From NCBI RefSeq assembly GCF_963678635.1, contig NC_087063.1:47813220-47877219 (forward strand): DNA of 64,000 bases, written 5' to 3'. How positions within the stretch are numbered: the first letter of the stretch is position 1; each line of letters opens with the position of its first letter. A model generated the notes under the pieces. It was not told the origin of the DNA. It did not search any database and saw only the letters and a program-made list of their open reading frames with translations. The position numbers and the translations under genes were made by a program. Positions 48,254 through 61,250 of this stretch are shown piece by piece. This DNA is from Symsagittifera roscoffensis (taxonomy: Eukaryota; Xenacoelomorpha; Acoela; Convolutidae).

Positions 48254-48592
48254 AACAAGACTGCTCGTATCAGGACGAAGCCCTGAATGTTCCGACTGCC
48301 TTTTAACGTTTATGGAGCAGCAGTAATAACATTAAAAAATTAATTAAAATAAATAAAAATGGAATTGATCAAAATGGTCAAAATGGCAATCTTTAAACCC
48401 TCATAACGTAACAAAAAATGATCACAGGTGAAATAACTTTTCAAATTCAAGCTCAGGACAGCAATACTTTTCGAATGATATAAAAAAATTCCGTCTAAAA
48501 TGGCTAGTTAAAAAGTCGAAATTTGTCTGGAGAAAAAAAAAACCCACCCGAGCACAAATATTCCGTTACTTTCGTATCGAAGGTCGGAACAA
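48254..48592 (+). repeat. Interspersed repeat R, copy d (internal deletion)
   Basis: About 340 bp: the first ~100 bp are joined to the last ~230 bp, the middle being absent. Its terminal GGAACAA runs straight into the next copy. Confidence 0.7.
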
Positions 48593-49118
48593 CAAGATTG
48601 CTCGTATCACGGCGAAGCCTTGATTGTTCCGACTGCCTTTTAAGGTGGAGCAGTAATAACATTGAAAAATTAAATTAAAAAAAAATTTAAAAAATTTGTT
48701 TTCTAAAATTTGAATTTTTTAAATGAAAATCATCCCCCCACAGGCCATATAAAGTACAAAAGGATAGATTTAGCTCCTTGTAACAAATCGATTATGGCGA
48801 ATAAGCTTCTTTCAACCAATTTGGAACGATTTCAAAGACGGATTAACTCTCCGCTTACGCGTTAATAGCGCGAAATATATCGCGCGCTAATTGTCCCAAA
48901 TTGGTCAAAATGGCAATCTTTAAACCCCCATAAATTTACAAAAAAAGGATTCCAGGTAAGATATATTTTCAAAATTGAGCTCAGGACAACAATACCTTTC
49001 GAATTATATAAAAAATTCCGTCAAAAATGGCTAATTAAAAAGACGAAATTTGTCTGAAGAAAAAAAACCCACCCCGAGCACAAATATTCCGTTACTTTCG
49101 TATCGAAAGTGGGAACAA
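48589..49118 (+). repeat. Interspersed repeat R, copy e
   Basis: About 530 bp, head-to-tail with copy d; the two share the AACAA at the junction. Its 3' part starts the second copy of the segmental duplication. Confidence 0.7.
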
Positions 49119-49903
49119 TAACTTTAAGACAAGAATATTTATCAGATATTATAAAATCTGCCAATATCGGAAAACTGACTGAATAACAAAAACCACCCCA
49201 AGCATAACTTTTCTGGACTTTCTTCGAACGACGGAAGAAATAGCGTGCAATTCAATTGCTTTTTTTTATTTGGCATGTTGACTAATGCTGATGATAAGTA
49301 AACTTTTGTGAATGACTCACAAATCAGAGCTTAAGGAAACCTATTTCGATTTAATTTTTTGTTTTCAAAATTGAATTGAAACTTGATTTTAGCCTAGTTG
49401 AAAAGTTTTTCTAAAAAATGCGAATAACCGAACACAAAACTACTCGTATCAAGGCGAGGAAAAAGTGATGAAAAGTTTTAACAATTTATTCTTTTCTGAA
49501 AATCTTCCCCAATGTAAAGTGCAAGGTGATGTTTTTCGCATTTATTATTATATTGCTTAGAGCTATATTCGCGCCCCAATTCAAACTGCATTTGTTTTAT
49601 AATTTAAGTTAAATCACCGCATTTGGTACACGTTAATTGGAAATTTCACACCTTAATTATCAAAAACTTGACAAGGTATTCGCTAGCTTCAGCACTGGTG
49701 AAAAATATAGTGCAGTATATTGCTATTATTTAAATTGTTGCAGGTGAAACATCTTTCCAAGTTTGGATTCAAGGCTTCAAAAAATTTCAGATGGTATGAA
49801 AAGCTATGTTGAAGAATTTAACTGAATGTCACAAATGACTTGAGCAAAAAATATTTTTAGTGCTAGAACCAGTAAAAACATATAAATTCCGCTACTTTTT
49901 TTG

Positions 49904-50277
49904 TGGAACCAGTTCTAATTCAGTATTTATATGTTATTGATAAATTATCACTATAAAATGTTACTAATCATATTCCATCTCTTACATTGACAGTTATTTG
50001 TAAGTGATGAAACTACTTGTAGTTTCAGCACCAGAACAATTTGAATAAAACTTTGAATAGAATTGTTCTCCTTCTGGATAAACTTCAAAGAACTAACTCG
50101 CATAAAACAGTATACACTAGATCTATTGATACTAGGAGATATAAGAGTAAAATTAGGATCGGTATTAGACTAAGAAGTTGCACAAATCTATCCGGCCGAA
50201 AATAAGAGAGCGTGACGAGCGGACGATGGACTTTATCTGAAATAACTCTATGAGTGTAATCAATAGGTCATAACTCA
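49904..50277 (+). repeat. 5' LTR of element C
   Basis: 374 bp, TGGAACC...AACTCA, then TC and TGGTGCGACCA (primer binding site 50280-50290). Compared with A/B it carries the compensatory change in the CTTG-loop hairpin (aaCTA-CTTG-TAGtt, about 50000-50027). Confidence 0.8.
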
Positions 50278-50367
50278 TCTGGTGCGACCAACAGACTCGA
50301 AAAAGACCTTAACTAACTCAGAACTAGACCATAGAACTTAGAAATAGACAATTGCAAAATTGCAAAA

Positions 50368-50559
50368 ATGCTAGACGCAATAGATAATTTAATACAAAAG
50401 TCTCTACGTCTCAATAAATTTACGCCAAATTTCCAAACAATATAAGAAATATCAGATTTTGAAAGAAGACCAAGATCGTGGCGTGAAAAACGATCAAGAA
50501 CCGGAGCACTCTGCTACATGATAGTACGACGGAAATCGGAACAATTTGTTTGTATTTAG
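50368..50559 (+). pseudogene. ORF1 relic of element C
   Basis: Begins ATG with DNLIQKSLRLNKF, then an internal TAA and a terminal TAG. Residues RRPR and YMIVRRK match ORF1 of A and B. It shows that ORF1 predates the split of the families. Confidence 0.6.
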
Positions 50560-51593
50560 AGTACTTTATTCAGTAAATTTAAATTTTCCTTCACTGACAT
50601 GAAAAAAATTTGAAGAACAATTCTTCAACAACTTTTTGGTGCTAAACCTATTATCTATACAATAACGACTGATAAAAAAGCTAAATGATATCTCAGTTTC
50701 CCCCAAAATCTGCAGTAAATCAAAATTTTTGAATAAGTAATTTATGGAATGAACAAAAACAAAAATTAGTTAGTATCAAAAATCATTGTTATATCTATAA
50801 ATTAACATATAGAATTTGCCTTATCTTAGCCTCATAACCTAACACATAACAGAAAGAATCCAATAAAAAAAATATCATCTAAACTCTAACCTTTAAATTT
50901 TCTTAAACTTAAAACTTTACATCAAAACTTATCAAGGCTTATTCTTGCTGTCCATGGTTCAATTTTTTCATAAACAGATCATCAGTGCTTCCCTTGGATC
51001 TTTAATTTCACTGAAACCTAAATTTAATTTATTTTATTACTGATCATCAAGGCTTTTCTTGGTTCAAATCAGAACAATTTTGTTCTCCCCTTCCCATAAT
51101 TTCAAAAGTGTATAACGACCTCATACGTCGATTCATTACCTAACCCTTATAAACGACCAAGGGCTAATAGAAAGTTTTGAAAAACTAACCATTTTTATTA
51201 AAAGAAACAGCGAAGAACTTCGTTACTCACCCTTCACTTGAGCCCTTTCTCCTAGATGACCCAGGCTAAAACACTTAAGTACTTAGTAAGACAAATAATA
51301 ACGATCTAACTGTTTTCTAATTATACCTGAACCAGATGAAATGATCTACTATTTTCCAACCCTTGATCACAAATCACAGCTCCTAGGTATGATTAAGTAA
51401 AAAACACATAGCTTAAAACCTAGTCACGAGAAAGCAAAAAATCATTCTCACGAATTGATATACTCTTAATCCAACCCGTCAACCAGAACATCCTATGACC
51501 TGAGTTAAGATAACCACACAAAACCGTAAGAACTAACAGTTTAGGAAAATAAAATTCTAACCCCCAAATATTGTATCCATCATCCTAAGCTTT
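50560..51593 (+). promoter_or_regulatory. Leader of element C, diverged
   Basis: No ORF. It keeps leader landmarks of A/B: three CAAGGCTT/CTTGG units (about 50930, 50985, 51043), the GAACAATTTTGTTC hairpin (51072-51085) and repeated CCAACCCTT blocks. The UUCG stem has lost one base. Confidence 0.45.
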
Positions 51594-51884
51594 ACGTCAA
51601 GAGATAATTTAGGCATTAAACAAACAACCGTAGTACATAATTGTTCAATCAAAAACGAAAGATACGATCTTGTAATCACGCCACACAGACAAACAATAGG
51701 ATATATTAGGCCAAAAAGGCAAACACGAAAAAAGACAATTGTAACAAAAACAAAGCAAATTATCAAAAAACGATTTTCAAAACGACGAAACGCAGTCTCA
51801 GACTCCGAAACAAACACAATACAGGAACGTCAAGACTTAAAAGATTCAAAAAGTCAAAACAACCCGATAGAAGACCAGATATAA
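51594..51884 (+). pseudogene. ORF0 relic of element C (ACG at start position)
   Basis: 96 codons remain open in the ORF0 frame before TAA at 51882-51884, and matching residues continue beyond. YDLVITPH, GYIRPKRQTRKKT and KKRFSKRRNA align with ORF0 of A/B. The initiator position reads ACG. The unusually long open frame in such a decayed element suggests long-lasting constraint. Confidence 0.55.
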
Positions 51885-52059
51885 GTTTCTGACTCAGAAG
51901 CTAAAACACCATCATCAGTTAAGGGAAAACGCAAAATAAAAAAGTCATAAATCGACAAACCAATACGTCTACATAATTGGAATCAACCATTAAGACATAT
52001 TGAATGTTACAAACTAAAAGTTTTACAATAGAAAATTTGATCGAATACAACAAAAATCT

Positions 52060-54600
52060 CGACGATAACTCGATTTTCCATAAAAACACAAAATGATCCC
52101 GCCCGAGGACAGGTACAGTTTTGTTACAAAATAATTGTGAATTTATTTGACAAAGAAATTAGCCCATGTGAGCAAGACTTTCCTGAAGTAAGAATAAATT
52201 GACAAATCCTTGACCACTATCTCAAAGGTATATGTAATATTACATCATATTACGGTATATTTACATTTGAAATTGTATCACCAAAACCAAATCTCATTAC
52301 ACATCGAATACAAACAAACGATGTAGATTTAGAATTCTCGAAACTTTTCACAGACTATTTAAAAAACATACAACACAAAAAATCACAAGGAGCAAATTCA
52401 AAATTCACAAACGATGTTTTCTATCTATACCAGAATTGAAAGAAAACACAAAATGAGTCTCCAATTCAAACATCCCGACATTCAACTGTAAGGCAAGAAA
52501 TCTATCTTGTCTCAAAACTTTAAAAAACAATCCGTGAAAACCTTGCTAGGAACGAAATCTCACAAAACGTTAAAAATGATCTACAAAAGATACTAGCATG
52601 GTTTATAAATGACTATTTTATCCATAGCATTGATCTCATAGCACTATCAAGAAAAAAAAATTCGACCACAAAGGTCAGACGATGAAACTGTATCAGCAGA
52701 TGAAACAGATTATGTGTGGGACCCTGATTGGTCTCAACCGTAATTTATTAGTAAATCAACTGATATATCAAGTCGAACAATCACCACCATTTCCATCAAT
52801 TAAGATAGAATAACTCCACTCACTATTGATGCAACACCTTTAAATTATAATGCAATGTTCCCTGACAGAACAAGAAAAAAATTGCTTAAATTATACATTC
52901 ATTAAAACACAAGAAAAACTAAGTGGAACAAGAAATCTTACACAACAAGATGTTCAAACTCCATGACAATTCTTTCATGAAGAAATAGTCGAAACATTGC
53001 CAACAACAACGCAATAAAGCATGTCCTCCATTCACCTAACACTTACAACTCCAAAAATAAAAAACAGCATTTCGGCAAACAACTATACAATCCACTGTAA
53101 AACCTTATGTTATTCTAAAATACTCACAAACCAATTATCAAACATTTAAACCAGTTGGGTCACCACGACAATCAAATAAACAAAAAATACCTAATAGAAA
53201 CAATTTTTCAGGTCATAACTATAGTTTTTTTTGCAAATCCAAAACAAGAAAACTCCTCTATATGATCAGTCAAAATCAATCACAAGCGCAAAACTATAAT
53301 CAAAATGTACCACAACAAGCCTCTCACACAGTATTTTTTAACGATCAACCACGAGCTACAATGGATCATAGCGAAAACTATACTTTTTTCCAGCAAAACA
53401 AAAACATGAGTAATAAACACCTTACAAGGAATCAACCACATTATTCAGATGATGAAGAATACTATGGTCAAAATCAACAACGGTTCAGCACAAATCAAAA
53501 CAACATTATGTGGAATTTTGATCAACCAGATCCTATTTATCAACCAGATTTCTGCAAATACGACAAACAAGACATAAAACCAACATCATGTAAAAATAAC
53601 TTTCAAACAAAAAATCCTAGTAATACACAATGTTATCAACCAACTCAAACGCAAAATGAAATCCCATTACCATATTAATTACAACAACATGAAATAACAA
53701 AAACACAACTTTCAAATTTTTCTCAAATACCAAGTGCCGCAGAATCTATACAAATGACTATGAATCCATACCTTATGGTTGGATCTTCTATATCTTCAAA
53801 TGAAGCACTAATGCTTTTCACAGGAACAGATCCTGAATACTTAGTTGAAGATTCTTTTATTGTAGTCACATCCAATTTAATTTTAAAATTAGGACCTGAA
53901 CCAGTAAATACACCAATTCCTCAAAGTTGAATACATAGAAGCACAGCTCTAATCCAAATCACACTTGATGGTGCAGCCCAAAAAAGCTTTTAGGTTTTAC
54001 CTGTAGATATTGAATCAGATTGGAAAAGACTCACATAAGATATTTCAAAAATGTTCGACTCTGAAAGAAAGAACATCATAGTTCTATGCAATGCCCTAGT
54101 AAAAAATTTAAACAACTTGCATTAAGAATCGAAACGTTGGTAAGAAAAGCATATTCCCTTAAAACGTTTGACTATAAATTTTGATGATTATACTAACACC
54201 AAAGTTACGGAAAGTAGCGACAAAAAAGAGCATCGCATCCATCTTCACTTCGAAAACGTGATATACATTTCCGAAAACTAATCGATAAACTAGAAGAAGC
54301 TGAAACGCTAAGAAACTAGAAGAAACAGAAAATGTGAAATTACAATACGTAAACAACATCCATACAACTACTTCATAAATAAAAAACATTCATGACTCTC
54401 ACACTGAACTAGCCGAAAAAATCACTCAAATAGTAATTACCTACGAGAAAACTGCAATTTTTAAATACGAACCGTCCTTCAAAAAATGGTTTAACTTTCG
54501 CCGTAGATATGAACATAGCAATGCTGAAGGTAGACAAAAACAACAATATAATCAAAACAAACAACAGAAACGAAGATAACCAAATAAATCATTTTAACAA
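52060..54600 (+). pseudogene. gag: Gag relic of element C
   Basis: Blocks match Gag in several frames: NLFDKEISPCEQDFPEV..DHYLKGICNIT (about 52140-52250), a still-open 138-codon middle part (53262-53678, with NEIPLPY), and the capsid-like block (FTGTDPEY, 53800-54100). At about 54490 the zinc knuckle is present only as an outline, all its Cys positions being replaced. Many stops and frameshifts. Confidence 0.75.
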
Positions 54601-57160
54601 TACATAAAAAAAACAAAAATCCAACTTCTTTCAGAAAATCCAAAAAGCTCAAATTTTCAATCACCAGACCTCGAAACTATTTTTTTAATAGAATCAGAAG
54701 CAAAATCAAATATAAATATTCCCACATGGACTGAAATACAAACTTTACATCCAAAATTATGACCTTCAAAGACCTCAAGCAATTTAGCTACAGAACAAGG
54801 AACAAGTTTGAAAAAGTTTGCAAAAATTCAATTACTCCTTGTTCGCACTCGAACAATGGAACAAAATAACTGTTAACTAAATCTTTCAAAGAAACATTCA
54901 ATATATCACAAATATAAAACATAATATGGTTGGATTATCATTTATTACTGAGCATATTCCCACTTTTAATATCCTAAAAACCAAAATACACATAAAGAAT
55001 AAATATACAAGATTGAAAAACACATCACTGACAATTTTCAAAGATTAAATGAACAATCTCCTTTTTTCTACAAATTTTAACCTATAAATAATCAAGAACG
55101 AAAACACCTGAAGCTAATAGCAGGATATGTATATAACTGCTCAATAATTCAAGTCCACAATTACAACAAGAAACAAAATAAACAACGACTATACAACGAC
55201 TGTCAGACCTTGAATTTTTTCGAGTAACGATCTCATCAATTAAATACACAAAAAAGACAAACTCAAATATAATTTCTTTACGCGTATAAAATATTTCTCC
55301 ATATAAAATAAAACTTAGGATACTGTGAAACAAATGCAACAGTTTCTCCAACAATAGAAAAATCATATAGAGTAAATCATACTTTTAGAATATTGTGAAA
55401 CAATTGCAACAATTTTTCCAACAAAACAAAAAGCATATAGAGCAAAAAAATATCTTGAAATTATTAGATATGCCATTTAACAGTTCTTGAGAAGAAATTT
55501 CCTTTAATAATATAATAAGCGATAAAAAAAAATAAAAAAAACAGTTTTACTTTACAAAAACACCGTGTTTTAAACCAACATTTAAAATGGAAATCTACCA
55601 CTGAACTCCGAAAGAAAGAACATCATAGTTCTATGCAATGAAATTTGTAGACTCCCTAGTAAAAATATAAACAACTTGCATTAAGAATCGAAACATTGGT
55701 AAGAAAAGCATATTCCCTTAAAATGTATGACTATATATTTTGATGATTATACTAACACCAAAATTACGGAAAATAGCGACAAAAAAAGAGCATCGCATCC
55801 ATCTTCACTTCGAAAACGTGATATACATTTCCGAAAACTAATCGATAAACTAGAAGAAGCTGAAACGCTAAGAAACTAGAAGAAACAGAAAATGTAAAAT
55901 TACAATACGTAAACAACATCCATACAACTACTTCATAAATAAATAACATTCATGACTCTCACACTGAACTAGCCGAAAAAATCACTCAAATAGTAATTAC
56001 CTACGAGAAAACTCCAATTTTTAAATACGAACCATCCTTCAAAAAATGGTTTAACTTTCGCCGTAGATATGAACATAGCAATGCTGAAGGTAGACAAAAA
56101 CAACAATATAATCAAAACAAACCACAGAAACGGAGAGAACCAAATAAATCATTTTAACAATACATAAAAAAAACCAACTTCTCTCAGAAAATCCAAAAAG
56201 CTCAAATTTTTAATCACCAGACCTCGAAACTAATTTTTTAATAGAATCAGGAGCAAAATCAAATATAAATATTCCCACATGGAATGAAATACAAACTTTA
56301 CATCCAAAATTATGACCTTCAAAGACCTCAAGCAATTTAGCTACAGAACAAGGAACAAGTTTAAAAAAGTTTGCAAAAATTCAATTACTCCTTGTTCGCA
56401 CTCGAACAATGGAACAAAATAACTGTTAACTGAATCTTTCAAAGAAACATTCAATATATCACAAATATAAAACATAATATGGTTGGATTACCATTTATTA
56501 CTGAGCATATTCCCACTTTTAATATCCTAAAAAGCAAAATACACATAAAGAATAAATATACAAGATTGAAAAACACATCACTGACAATTTTCAAAGATTA
56601 AATGAACAATCTCCTTTTTTCTACAAATTTTAACCTATAAATAATCAAGAACGAAAACACCTGAAGCTAATAGCAGGATATGTATATAACTGCTCAATAA
56701 TTCAAGTCCACAATTACAACAAGAAACAAAATAAACAACGACTATACAACGACTGTCAGACCTTGAATTTTTTATTTTTTCGACTAACGATCTCATCAAT
56801 TAAATACACAAAAAAGACAAACTCAAATATAATTTCTTTACGCGTATAAAATATTTCTCCATATAAAATAAAACTTAGGATACTGTGAAACAAATGCAAG
56901 TTTCTCCAACAATAGAAAAATCATATAGAGTAAATCATACTTTTAGAATATTGTGAAACAATTGCAACAATTTTTCCAACAAAACAAAAAGCATATAGAG
57001 CAAAAAAATATCTTGAAATTATTAGATATGCCATTTAACAGTTCTTGAGAAGAAATTTCCTTTAATAATATAATAAGCGAGAAAAAACAAAAAAAAAACA
57101 GTTTTACTTTACAGAAACACCGTGTTTTAAACCAACATTTAAAATCGAAATCTACCACTG
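54059..57160 (+). repeat. Tandem duplication inside element C
   Basis: Two head-to-tail copies of ~1.55 kb: 54059-55606 and 55607-57160, about 97% alike, joined at CACTGAACTCCGAAAGAAAGAAC. The second copy retains a 14-base stretch missing from the first. The unit spans the end of the capsid, nucleocapsid, protease and the region before RT, so those domains occur twice. Confidence 0.85.
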
Positions 57161-57190
57161 AACAACAAAAATTACTTACAAGGTTCAATT
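54610..57190 (+). pseudogene. pol: Protease and pre-RT relic of element C (two copies)
   Basis: Each duplicated unit contains a protease remnant where the catalytic DSGAES of A/B reads ESEAKS or ESGAKS, with frameshifts on both sides, then the region matching B residues ~800-945. Catalytically dead by sequence. Confidence 0.7.
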
Positions 57191-58660
57191 TTCAACACTC
57201 CTAAAAAACACAAAAAAAATTTGAGCATTAACTGAAATACTACTTAACTACCCAATGGTTTGTGCTACATCTAAATTCGACAATGGAAAAAAATTCACCA
57301 CAGTATCTACCTCTAAAACTTGACACAAATTTCAAAAACAAAGAGAAGTCAAAAGATAACTAGACATATTAGAACAACACGAAGTCATTTCTCCAGTAAC
57401 TAAAGAAGAATAACTAAAAGGAAGCACAATAATGAATCCCGTTATTTTTCTAGCTAAAAGAGAATCATTAAAAATCTTTCTAGACGCCAGATACCTCAAT
57501 TCCCTGATCGATGAATCTGAATGTGTTTGGGCCATAGGACCAATTCAAGTAGTTCTCACAAAAATAAACGGAAATTACTTTACCACAGCTGACATGAACA
57601 GCACATACAGTCAAATGCCACTAGATGAACAATCACGACAATTAACACAATTCATTATTGCAAAACAACAAAACGAATTTAATTGACTTTACTATGGAAT
57701 GTACATAAGACCAGCAGCATTTTCAGCTTTCATGAGTAACATTTTTTGACCACTCACTCTCAGTAAAAGTGTTATAACATATTTAGAAACAAAACACGAA
57801 ATGTTTAAAGCATTGGATAAATACCACCAAAAACTACTTAAAGAAAACATGGATGCAGCACCAGAGAAATCACACTTTTTCCTCACTCGTGTAAAATTCC
57901 TTGGACATTTTATTGAAGGAAATACAATCACTCTATTGAGTTCTCGCAGAGACGCAATAATAAATTTTCAATCTCCATCAAATAAAAAAAAAATCCAAGA
58001 ACTTTTTGGAATGCTAAATTTTTCAATAAAATACGTCTATAATGCAATTATTTTTCAGAAATTTTTATAATGTTCTCAGACAACAAAATAGTTTTGAATG
58101 GACAACAGAACATCAGAAACGATTTGAAGAAATAAAAACAATCCTCACTGAACAAATATCAATTACTATTCCAGATCCAGACCAACCATTTTATGCTACG
58201 TGCGACGCCTCCATTTTCGGCATCGGCACAGCATTATTGCAGTCACACAGTGGAACAGACAAAACGAATCTTATTTCAGCAAACTCAAGACTACTTACAC
58301 AAGCTGAACTTAGAGTCTCTACAATTATGAGAGAATTCACAGCTATAAAATATACTCTCACAAAATACGAATTTTCAATAATGGATCAAAACATTCAACA
58401 GTTCTATTAACAGATCAAAATCCTATAAGTTTTCTATTTACACGAAAATCAAATCCAAAACATAGAATTTATAGATTTCAATTTATTCTAATGAGTTTCC
58501 CAAACTTACATATAGTTTGGACCGCTGGAAAAAATCTTGCATTGACAGACACACTCAGTCAAAACAAACCACATGAATTACTAACAAGAAAAACAACAGT
58601 AGAAATACCAAAAAATTTAAAGTTTTTTTTTGCAAAAGACGAAACATCACAAGATTAGAT
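57190..58660 (+). pseudogene. pol: RT and RNase H relic of element C
   Basis: Several adjacent frames (57432-57686, 57801-58070, 58042-58410) together match RT-RNase H. LDARYLNSLIDES and ADMNS are kept, but the YLDD box is reduced to YLE with the following ~9 residues missing. RNase H still shows CDAS and TQAELRVS. Stops interrupt each block. Confidence 0.8.
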
Positions 58661-60330
58661 CGCAAATTTGCAGTAAAAATTGATGCTTATAATGCACAAA
58701 TAAGCAATTCTCAACACTTTCCAATATATCTAGATTACCAAAATAATCACTACGAATTAGATTTATTAGGCACTTCTACATTTAAACCGATTCCAAATTC
58801 ATCATGGATCAAAAACAATACACAACAAAAACCACTTAAACAAAAAAAGTTTAACAGACATATTCAGCTTAATAGAAAAAAAAATACACAAGAAATCAAG
58901 TTTTAACCTACATGACACACTAGATAACATACCTCTTTTAGAAAAAGAAATTGGAAATATCTTTCTACCAGCCACAGAAAAACTGACACTTGAGCTACTA
59001 CAAAAATTACAAAACATTGACCGAGTCATTAGACAACTAAAGTCTTGGCACAATTGTAAAACAAAACCCATAAAAGCAGATATCACAATTCTGTGAAACA
59101 AAACACTTCTTAGATACTTCAAAAATTTAATAATACATCATTATCACGAGATTAGCAATGTTTTGGAATACCAAACACCTGAACTAAAAAAACCCTGTTT
59201 ACCCCTAAGTATGATACTCCCACCCTTTCACATTTATTTCACATTCCTGAAATACAAAAGGACATGCATAATCAGAAAAAACATACTCAAATGTTATCCA
59301 AATTTTTTACTTTTCGAATGCACCGATTTAAATTAAAATTTTATGCAATGATTGCATAACATGCCAACTAAAAAACCATACCCACATCAGAAAAAAATAG
59401 CAGAAAAACAAGAATTTAAAGGACAAAGTTTATAATTCAACCACTGATTCTCATTTGAGGATATAAAAGGACCAATATCACCCTCTTCAGAGGGAAACTC
59501 ATTTATAAGGGTTATAGTTGATGCTTTTACACACTAAGTAGCACTCAACCCAGTACCTCGTTGTCGCCGACAATGGTATTGAATTCATAAACAATGAACT
59601 CATACACATTATGCCATCTATACAACATTAAACACAAACCACGAACATCTCATGCCCCATGGACTAATGGTTTAGTCGAAGGATTGAACCGTTTACTACA
59701 AGAATACCACAGATGTATCATTAAAAAAAAAATAATGCAAAATACACTGAATGGCCAACAGATGTAAAAATGTTCCCCTTAGCTTATAATTCACAGATAA
59801 CTCACCTTATCACTTTAGGAAATGTTTTTCAATCAAAAACCACGGAAACCAAAAAGGTTCCCAGAGAATTCCTCAAAAAACACACAAAGTTATTGCCGGC
59901 TTACAAAACAATCAATTCGTTACAATTTACCATTATACACACGATGAAGACCATTTCCCCACCCACAGTTTTTAAAATTAGCTTCCTGCACCTAGACTGA
60001 ATTAATTTTAAATAGAGATAAAAAACACAATGAAATTTATCAAAAAATAGCCAAAAAATTATAACAAAGACAGAATGTTCAATCACAAATAATATCAAAT
60101 TCACACCAGCTATAAACCTAAAAAATCGGAACGTATGTCTTAATACCTAGTTTTGTAATTCAAAAAGGAATAAGCAAAAGAATTACAACCAATCCGAAAA
60201 GGACCATTACAAACTATTGACAAACCCACTGATGTAACATATAATTTTTTTGGTTCAATTGAAAACGAAATATTTGAATACAGAAACAATTTCAAAAACC
60301 CTCAAATTTCTCATCAATTAATTTTAAACT
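58661..60330 (+). pseudogene. pol: Integrase relic of element C
   Basis: Matches to the RNase H-integrase connection, the zinc domain (CNDCITCQL), KGPISPSSEGNS, VIVDAFTH, ADNGIEFINNE and PWTNGLVEG. A ~90-base deletion near 59560 removes the sequence before the second catalytic Asp. The GPY-region remnant lies near 60150-60290. Confidence 0.75.
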
Positions 60331-60880
60331 CTCAAAAACGTAATAAACCTTTCTTCTCTTTTTTGAAATTCATGTTGACACTCTTGAAAAATTAGTTCAT
60401 TTTTAACCAATCAGAAACTATCTATAAATTACCCCAATCTAAAAACACTTCTTTAGCCGACATTTTGCAGACTTCAAACATAAATGAAACTATAACTTGA
60501 AAAAATCCAGGTCAAAATTAGCAACAAGCTCATACTTGACAACCAAAAAAAAACAAAAATCTGAATATTACAACCCTCTCCTATCGACTAGTACAAAGAA
60601 AAACAGTATTGTCCCATTTTACATTCCAAACTCCTCCCAACGAAAAATTTTAATTTAGCCTTAAATAAAAGTAAGACATGATCAATTAGGCTAAAGTACG
60701 AATAACTCCTGAGAACCCCCGATCATTCAATAAGCAAAAACAAAAAAAGAAAGCTCATTCTTAGACCCTCAAACTTCCCCAAGCAAAAATTGCCTATTTC
60801 CAATCCACTTGTCAAAAACCAATCAACGACCCGACCACACTCGAATTTGGCCTCGAAAATGAAAAATTATTCATCTCAAA
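60331..60880 (+). other. Pol-to-TM spacer of element C
   Basis: No ORF. Retains the paired TTAGCC(T)TAAA / TTAGGCTAAAGTA motif (about 60652-60700) seen in A and B. Confidence 0.4.
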
Positions 60881-61250
60881 TAAATTTTTCTCGCTCAGAT
60901 CAATTACTAAAAAGTATAATCTCAAAAGTTTTTTCACCTCTATCAACTTTCTTTTAAATTAGTATATTGTTTTATCGTAGACATCTTTGAATATTTCTTC
61001 TTCTCTTCATAATTTTTTGCGGTTTTTTTATAACTCTCCTCTCACTACAAAAAGCCAATCTCAATTTCGCAAAAACTCTTAACCACCTCCTCAGGTCGAT
61101 AGCCATTTATTTATCAAGAAAGATATCTTCCTTCTTATAGAAAAACTTTTCACATTTTTAGTCTCCCTAATTTCGACAATTTGCAAATGTATAACAAAAA
61201 GCAATAAAAATTTTTGCACTAGCAACAAAACTTCTAGTCATTTTCACAGA
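60881..61250 (+). pseudogene. TM1/TM2 relics of element C
   Basis: Frames broken, but hydrophobic Phe/Leu/Ile runs and the TICKCI turn of TM2 followed by a residue of the second span (near 61180-61250) are visible. This confirms the small membrane genes in the older lineage. Confidence 0.5.

Larger units (their letters stand above)
48965..50739 (+). repeat. Segmental duplication, copy 2
   Basis: Partner of 44935-46703, about 4.03 kb away in direct orientation. The left boundary lies inside R, so unequal exchange between R copies is a plausible cause. Copy 2 is continuous with the remainder of element C. Confidence 0.8.

Noticed and set aside
54159-57188. Minus-strand ORFs of 61-94 codons in element C
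   Set aside because: They lie antisense to gag-pol relics, two are duplicates caused by the tandem duplication, and none has a motif.
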